Below are positions 49,748-54,563 of a stretch of DNA of 54,563 nucleotides, in pieces (within the stretch, counting starts at the first letter, position 1; each line of letters begins with the position of its first letter). The translations under genes and the position numbers were made by a program. The notes beneath the pieces were generated by a model. That model was not told the DNA's origin and searched no databases. It saw only the letters and a list, made by a program, of their open reading frames with translations. Source of the DNA: Pseudomonadota bacterium (GTDB lineage Bacteria > Chloroflexota > Ktedonobacteria > Ktedonobacterales > JADMIN01); contig JAJPIU010000138.1 of NCBI GenBank assembly GCA_021324535.1, positions 1-54,563 of the forward strand. The letters run 5' to 3'.

Positions 49748-52477
49748 ATGAGTGGAACGCAACGGATATTTCTCACGCGATGGGGACGACGCAACCCGCC
49801 AAAGCAAACGCGAGAGCAAGCACACACACAGATGAGGCAAAGCGTCTCCGCCAACCGAAGCTCACAGGCGTGGCAAGTGAGCGCGGACGGCGTGACGCTG
49901 GCCGGGTTGGCGCTATCCGTGGCGCTGGCGCCCACACTGACTATCATTGGGCATATGCGGGGTCTTCCTCTGCTACTGGCTGTGATTCCACTGCTCTGCG
50001 CCCTGGCGTTGACCTCACTGCTCCTGTGCGCCGAGGCGCGGCGGCTGGTGCGGCTCGATCTCTTTGCGGCGGCGGTTGGCGCCTATGCGCTTGTCTCAGC
50101 GGGCGCCACAGTCGCCACAGTCGCCATGACGCTGCGAAGCGCAGACGTCTGGCAAGATGCCGCGCAACTTGGCGTGCGGCTTGGGCTGGCGCTGGCGCCT
50201 GTCGTGTCCTATTTTGGCGCCCTCTCGCTCTGCGCCTCGCCAGAGAAGCTGGGATGGGCGCTACGCTGGCTGACCTGGGCGCTGCTCGGCGCGGCGGTTC
50301 CACTGGCGGGGGGGGTGTTGCTGCCCCTGCTATCAGATAGCGGCTCCTACGCGCCAGGCAGCGTCGGCCTGCCCGATCTGGCGACGCTGGCCAACCTCCT
50401 TGGGATAACCATCGTGGTTGCCAGCGTCGGCGACGCGCCGAACGCGGCGCTCCGCTGGTGGCTTGGCGCCGAACAGACCCGCTCAATATGGCGGCGCGCG
50501 TGGTTCTGGGGCGGACGCATCATGCTAGCGGGCGCCGCCGTTGCTGGCGGGCTGGCCTTGCTCTGTGGGCTGATCGGCGCGTGGTCGCGAACGGCGCTGC
50601 TGGCGACGGCGCTGGCGCTATTAGGGGTGAGCCTGGCGCGGCGGCGCTACGGGCGCTTCAGCCTGTTTGCGGGGGCGACGGCGCTAGCGCTGTGCGTCAT
50701 TCCGCGCGGCGCCAGCGGCTGGCCTGGCGAACCGTTTGTGGTCTTGCGCGCCAGCATATCCCCCGCACAGACGCCCGTCTATCTGGCCTCGCTCGCGCTG
50801 ATCGGTCTGGCGATGGCGCGCTGCTGGCTGACCTACCGGCGGCTGCGGCCCACCGGCGAGGCGGCTGGCGTGACGCTGGCCGCGCTGGGATGCGCGATCT
50901 ATCTGTTCATCGCAGGCTTGACCTCAACTCCACTGGCCGAACCAGCCGCTACCCTGGCCTGTTGGCCGCTATTTGGCGTGGCCGCTGGGGTGACAAACGC
51001 GCTTGAACGGCAGCGTAGCCAGAGCGATTCAGAGGCACATGGCCTGAGCGCGGCGTTTCGTGATTTTCCGTTGCGAGTGGCTTTTGTGGTAGAAAGGGCC
51101 GCCGCTCATGATGAAACGCTCGCCGCCCTGGATGAATCCATGCGGGTATTTCATCCCAGGCGCGTGATCGCCATACCGCTAGCCTATCGCTCTGTAGTGA
51201 GGCAGGCGTCTGGTCGCAGGGGATTCTTTGCCCAAGTGGCGCGCATCAAAGATCACAGCGCGGCATGGCTATCGCTGCTTCGCGCGACGCTGGCTGCGCG
51301 ACCCGATCTGCTGGTGGCAAGCAACCCTACCACCTATCTGCCAACGCTTTTTGTAGGGCATGCGCTTGGCGTTCCGGCGCAGTGGCATGCGCGTGAGGTC
51401 GCCAGCCCACGCCTGCAACTTGCGCTCGACGCCTTTGCTCCGCTGACGGCTGGGATCGTCGCCAACTCACAGTATGTGGCGCGCAGCTTCCAGATCGAGG
51501 CGCTGGGGCGGCGGCTGCGCGTCGTGCGGCCAGGGGTGGCGGCGCCGCCGACGCTCATGCCTGAGCAGCGGGCAAAGGTACGCGCATCGCTTGGCGCAGA
51601 CGAGAGTGATACGCTGGCGATTGTTCCAGTCCCCATTGGCGCGGAGAGCGGACACTTCGATCTCTTGCAGGCCCTTTTGCTGGCGCGCGATCATTTCCCT
51701 CATCTACGGGTGGCGCTTGCCAGCGAGCGCGCCGCAGGCAAGCCAAAACACGACGCCACACTGGCGCGGCTGCGGGTAGCCATCACGCTCAATGGGCTGG
51801 ATGATGTCGTGCGGCTGGAGCCGCCATGCGCGAATCTGGCAGAGGTGGTGGGAAGTAGCGATCTGGCAATCTTCCCCCAGTGGTCGGCGCCACTGAGCCG
51901 TGGGGTAGGGATGGCGCTGGCGCATGGGCTGCCCATCGTCGCCACACGCGGCGGCGCGCTGGTCGAGCAATTGGCCGACGCCTGGGGTTGCGTCTTCGCC
52001 GCGCCGCGCGATCCCGCAGGGTTGGCGCAGGCGATGACCGATGCCCTGAAGCAGTTGAGCGCGTTGAGCAGGGACGCGCAACACAACAAAGCCACCAGCC
52101 ATGACTGGCGACGCGCCGAGATCGAGGCGGCGCGGCTGCAAACGCTCTACCGCGCGATTTGCCTTCCCAATGGGCCTGTCTCCGCTCCTCATGGCAAACA
52201 GGTAGGGGCTATCCCAGGAGGCGAATCGGACGGCGAACGTATGCCCATCCTTGCAGCGCGGTCGCGGGCCTGGGCGAATACGCTCTGGGTGGTTGCCAGC
52301 GAACCATACCGGCGCCCTGTAGGGCCAGAGTATGCGTCGGCGTACACGTCTCTAAGCGAGACACTACCTCGCGACACTGGCGACACTGGCGACGGCCTCG
52401 GCGATCAGCCGGTTGGCATCGTGCAGTATCGGCGCACCGTGGCCGGGGAGGCTCATCTCGACATCCAGCGCGCATAG
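49748..52477 (+). CDS. Polymerase-like membrane domain fused to a glycosyltransferase
   Basis: A 909-residue protein. Residues ~45-430 contain about eleven hydrophobic helices in the style of O-antigen ligase/polymerase (Wzy) proteins, with a LTSTPLAEPAATLACWPLFGVAAG final helix. Residues ~445-820 are a GT-B glycosyltransferase: RPDLLVASNPTTYLPTLFVGHALGVPAQWHAREVASPRL, AGIVANSQYVARSFQIEALGRRLRVVRPGV and the donor region PLSRGVGMALAHGLPIVATRGGALVEQLAD. The last ~90 residues are low complexity. The final 38 codons overlap the end of the convergent MBL gene, so the natural stop may have been lost. Probably polymerises or exports a surface polysaccharide. Confidence 0.78.
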   Translation: MSGTQRIFLTRWGRRNPPKQTREQAHTQMRQSVSANRSSQAWQVSADGVTLAGLALSVALAPTLTIIGHMRGLPLLLAVIPLLCALALTSLLLCAEARRLVRLDLFAAAVGAYALVSAGATVATVAMTLRSADVWQDAAQLGVRLGLALAPVVSYFGALSLCASPEKLGWALRWLTWALLGAAVPLAGGVLLPLLSDSGSYAPGSVGLPDLATLANLLGITIVVASVGDAPNAALRWWLGAEQTRSIWRRAWFWGGRIMLAGAAVAGGLALLCGLIGAWSRTALLATALALLGVSLARRRYGRFSLFAGATALALCVIPRGASGWPGEPFVVLRASISPAQTPVYLASLALIGLAMARCWLTYRRLRPTGEAAGVTLAALGCAIYLFIAGLTSTPLAEPAATLACWPLFGVAAGVTNALERQRSQSDSEAHGLSAAFRDFPLRVAFVVERAAAHDETLAALDESMRVFHPRRVIAIPLAYRSVVRQASGRRGFFAQVARIKDHSAAWLSLLRATLAARPDLLVASNPTTYLPTLFVGHALGVPAQWHAREVASPRLQLALDAFAPLTAGIVANSQYVARSFQIEALGRRLRVVRPGVAAPPTLMPEQRAKVRASLGADESDTLAIVPVPIGAESGHFDLLQALLLARDHFPHLRVALASERAAGKPKHDATLARLRVAITLNGLDDVVRLEPPCANLAEVVGSSDLAIFPQWSAPLSRGVGMALAHGLPIVATRGGALVEQLADAWGCVFAAPRDPAGLAQAMTDALKQLSALSRDAQHNKATSHDWRRAEIEAARLQTLYRAICLPNGPVSAPHGKQVGAIPGGESDGERMPILAARSRAWANTLWVVASEPYRRPVGPEYASAYTSLSETLPRDTGDTGDGLGDQPVGIVQYRRTVAGEAHLDIQRA

Positions 52478-53065
52478 CGATGCCAGGCTGCGCATCGCCT
52501 GGGGCGTATCGTGATTGAACATCTTGGGCGAAGGCGTTACCTTTCCATCGGCATGTCGGTAGGCGTCACCGGCGAAGAGCAACCTGCGCGCGGGCAGATA
52601 GTACGAGACATGCCCAACGGTATGCCCTGGCGTCGCGACTACCTGCAAACCACCCTCGCTGGCAAAGACAGGCAGCGTCTCGCCACCGGCTACCTGATGA
52701 TTCACCGTGGTAGGGCGCAACTGCAAGGCGATCATCACGGCGAAGGCCAGGCCTAGTGGCCCACGTGGCCTTTCGCGCTTCGCCTTACCCTCGATGGCCG
52801 GAGTATCGCCGACCGGCGCATAGATCTCAGCGCCTGTCGCCTTGACGAGCGCAGGCGCGCCGCCCACATGGTCAATGTGCTGATGGGTGAGCACGATGCG
52901 GCGCACGTCGCCCGACGCGTGACCCAACGATTGGAGCAACGCAAGGATGCGCGTGTGGGCGCCAGGGAGGCCGCTATCGAGGATAGTCACGCCATCCGGT
53001 TCGAGGATCAAGTACACATTACACGTCACGCCATCCACCAGGTGAATATCGGGTGTCAACTCCAT
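52364..53065 (-). CDS. MBL-fold metallo-hydrolase
   Basis: A 233-residue metallo-beta-lactamase-fold hydrolase with complete metal ligands: THQHIDHVGG (60-69), the PGHTVGH histidine, GDAYRHAD aspartate and LPGHGAP histidine. Resembles the glyoxalase II / quinolone-response YtnP-type group; the substrate is not known. It begins ITLDSGLPGAHTRI-like (VTILDSGLPG) as usual. The 3' end overlaps 114 nt of the convergent polymerase-glycosyltransferase ORF. Confidence 0.9.
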   Translation of the reverse strand: MELTPDIHLVDGVTCNVYLILEPDGVTILDSGLPGAHTRILALLQSLGHASGDVRRIVLTHQHIDHVGGAPALVKATGAEIYAPVGDTPAIEGKAKRERPRGPLGLAFAVMIALQLRPTTVNHQVAGGETLPVFASEGGLQVVATPGHTVGHVSYYLPARRLLFAGDAYRHADGKVTPSPKMFNHDTPQAMRSLASLCALDVEMSLPGHGAPILHDANRLIAEAVASVASVAR

Positions 53066-53103
53066 AGCATACTACCCTCTTCAGAAGCGTCTGGAAATAC
53101 AAG

Positions 53104-53122
53104 CAGGGCGCTGAGCGCCCTG
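53104..53122 (-). terminator. Short perfect hairpin
   Basis: CAGGGCGCT G AGCGCCCTG, 9-bp arms, followed on the minus strand by CTTGTATTTCC. Positioned between the small membrane-protein gene and the MBL gene. Confidence 0.55.
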
Positions 53123-53249
53123 TAGATGATAGCGAATACGAAGCAAAGCAGCGTCATTTGCTTTCGACTGAAGCATTCTTCTCATGCTGCGCAAGCCGCT
53201 CCATCGCCTCATGGCTCAATCTGGCCATATCACCGATGTGGCTGAGCCG

Positions 53250-53459
53250 TCACGCAAGCATCGCGAAGGCGCCCAGCAAACCAGAGATCAGGCTGATGGC
53301 GATCACAAACGCCAGCGTCAGGCCAGTTGGCAGGCTTTTCGAAACCAACGTGGCGATCCCACCAGAAACAACAATCGCGATAATGGCCAGGGTAAGAAAT
53401 CCTCGTATCATAGACCCAATTAAATGGCCTATCCAACGACCGATTGCTCTCACGCTCAT
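53250..53459 (-). CDS. Small membrane protein of unknown function
   Basis: A 69-residue protein starting MSVRAIGRWIGHLIGSM at an ATG with GGGAG five bases upstream. Two hydrophobic helices (GFLTLAIIAIVVSGGIATLV and LTLAFVIAISLISGLLGAFAML). No family recognised. The competing plus-strand ORFs over this region lack ribosome sites. Confidence 0.55.
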   Translation of the reverse strand: MSVRAIGRWIGHLIGSMIRGFLTLAIIAIVVSGGIATLVSKSLPTGLTLAFVIAISLISGLLGAFAMLA

Positions 53460-53596
53460 CGCTCCCTTCACCCAAGCCCGAATATGGCAGGGCTTCCAAC
53501 GCAAAAACGACTTTCATTTTCAGCATATCACGCCATGATGAGATTTTCTTTAGCCTTTGGCGCGAAACCTCAGAAGTGATGAGCGCACGAATATCC

Positions 53597-54424
53597 TCAG
53601 GCAGGTACGCTGGCCAGGAAGTCCAGTACGATGCGGTTGAACTCGGCTGGGCGCTCCATATTGGGGACGTGCGCCAGCCCAGGCATGATCACCTCGCGCG
53701 CGCCGGGAACCTGCAGAGCGATCAGCGCGCACGACTCGATCACATCGGGCTGATCGCCATCGCCGACGATCACCAGCGTAGGGACGTGAATCTCGCCGAG
53801 GCGGCCAATCGCGGGAGGATCGAGCGGCGTATACTGCGCCTGCTCAAACTCCGCTCCGCGCGCCAGCGCCCGCCCGTTCATCTCGGCCACACGCCGCCGC
53901 ACGGTGGGATCAACCTGGTCAGGTGTGCGTTTTGGGCCATCCGCCCACATCTGCACTTCAAGCTCATTGGCAGCGTCAAGCCCTTCCTGCTCAAACGCCT
54001 GATCAATGCGCTCGCCTGCCGCGACCATCTCCGGCGAGGGTGGCTTGCCGGAAATACCAGCCGCCATTGGGATCAGCGCCGCAACCATCTCTGGGTGCGT
54101 CAGCGTGAAGTCAATCGCGATACTGCCGCCCATCGAGCCGCCCAGAACAGCAGTGCGTTCGACGCCAAGCGTTTGCAGCAGCTTATACAGATCGTCCGAC
54201 ATCGAGAACGGCCCCGACGGCAAACTCGATTTGCCATAGCCGCGCAGGTCATAGCGAATGACGCGGTAGCGTTCGGCGAAGGCGGGAACTTGGTCATCCC
54301 ACATGGTATGGTCAGCGATGCCCTCGTGAATCAGCGTGAGGGCCGGGCCGTCGCCGCTGATCTCGTAATAAAGCTGCGCGCCGTTGACCTCGGCGTATCC
54401 CGTTTGGGGTGTTGGATTGCTCAT
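53597..54424 (-). CDS. Alpha/beta hydrolase
   Basis: A 275-residue alpha/beta hydrolase. The nucleophile elbow is GGSMGG (Ser97), the oxyanion region LIHEGIADHTMWDDQ, the acid likely in VIVGDGDQPD and the catalytic His in GLAHVPNMERP. Similar to carboxylesterase / 3-oxoadipate enol-lactonase-type enzymes; the substrate cannot be chosen. The start at 54424 precedes APNP-type MSNPTPQTGYAEVNG; the ORF runs to 54529. It begins 23 bp after the stop of the luciferase-like gene, so the two probably form an operon. Confidence 0.88.
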   Translation of the reverse strand: MSNPTPQTGYAEVNGAQLYYEISGDGPALTLIHEGIADHTMWDDQVPAFAERYRVIRYDLRGYGKSSLPSGPFSMSDDLYKLLQTLGVERTAVLGGSMGGSIAIDFTLTHPEMVAALIPMAAGISGKPPSPEMVAAGERIDQAFEQEGLDAANELEVQMWADGPKRTPDQVDPTVRRRVAEMNGRALARGAEFEQAQYTPLDPPAIGRLGEIHVPTLVIVGDGDQPDVIESCALIALQVPGAREVIMPGLAHVPNMERPAEFNRIVLDFLASVPA

Positions 54425-54447
54425 ATCCGATATATCCCTTTCGTTGC

Positions 54448-54563
54448 CTATGACAGCTTCGGCGGGCCAGCCTGGATGCGGGTGTGTACGTCCTCGATGG
54501 TGTCGCCCGGCAGGAAGCCCTCCTGCCACCAGGTAGCGCCCGCTGCGGCGTAGTCCTGCATGA
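54448..54563 (-). CDS. Luciferase-like flavin monooxygenase, C-terminal fragment
   Basis: The minus strand at the window edge encodes an uninterrupted stretch ending MQDYAAAGATWWQEGF then PGDTIEDVHTRIQAGPPKLS and TAG. The WW-(Q/L)-E-x-F then a Glu-Asp/Glu-x-x-x-x-R-I-x-x-GPP pattern is the C terminus common in LLM-class flavin-dependent oxidoreductases. The rest lies outside the window. Confidence 0.6.
   Translation of the reverse strand, partial: MQDYAAAGATWWQEGFLPGDTIEDVHTRIQAGPPKLS

Overview
The window is GC-rich bacterial chromosome with long reading frames, very biased codon use and many proteins carrying Ala/Pro/Gln-rich disordered tails. A lipid II flippase (MurJ), MurA, a zinc-ribbon Ser/Thr kinase, NarL-type two-component genes, CsbD and YceI proteins, and no outer-membrane assembly genes, fit a member of Chloroflexota, most likely a Ktedonobacteria-type lineage. 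That assignment is inference from gene style only; there is no rRNA in the window.

Layout. 0-7 kb (minus strand): PAS histidine kinase, MurA with Asp in place of the catalytic Cys, a RibD-like reductase, a Ser/Thr kinase and a CsbD protein. 7.4-13.2 kb (plus): a tightly coupled four-gene module of complex I / group 4 [NiFe]-hydrogenase-like subunits (large subunit, NuoL/M-like antiporter, NuoB-like small subunit, NuoH-like) in which the large subunit keeps only three of four Ni/Fe cysteines and two subunits carry tails of opposite charge. 13.3-23 kb: double-GNAT acetyltransferase, RsgA, a small XRE regulator, a helicase-less type ISP-like restriction-modification enzyme with three repeat-derived peptide insertions, tRNA-Val and tRNA-Leu, a VOC protein and a KamB/NpmA-like 16S rRNA A1408 methyltransferase. 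23-28 kb: membrane proteins of unknown role, an MFS transporter, a large Pro/Ala-rich unknown protein and a zinc-ribbon membrane protein. 28.4-38 kb: alaS, a secreted-protein pair of lower GC (the first with an apparent frameshift in its signal peptide), pdxH, lepB and murJ. 37.7-45.4 kb: NarL/NarX-like two-component pair, membrane protein, psuG, a frameshifted small gene, a DUF4097-type protein, a small membrane protein and YceI. 45.6-52.5 kb: a cell-surface polysaccharide-like locus (glycosyltransferase, GmhB-like pseudo-phosphatase, receiver-DUF4096 fusion, polymerase-glycosyltransferase fusion). 52.4 kb to the end (minus): MBL hydrolase, small membrane protein, alpha/beta hydrolase and the 3' end of a luciferase-like monooxygenase.

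Two families of short palindromic repeats are scattered through the window. One (CCCCTCTCCC-type hairpin plus GGGGGT/CAGGGGGT) lies at gene ends, where it supplies stop codons to three genes, and also lies inside the restriction gene. The other is a double-hairpin element (GCGGTTGAAACCGC plus GTCCGCnnnnGCGGAC), present five times, including one close inverted pair.

The strongest candidates for something new are the hydrogenase-related membrane complex with its charge-complementary tails, the in-frame palindromic insertions in the restriction enzyme, the receiver-transposase-domain fusion, and the chromosomal aminoglycoside-resistance-type methyltransferase.
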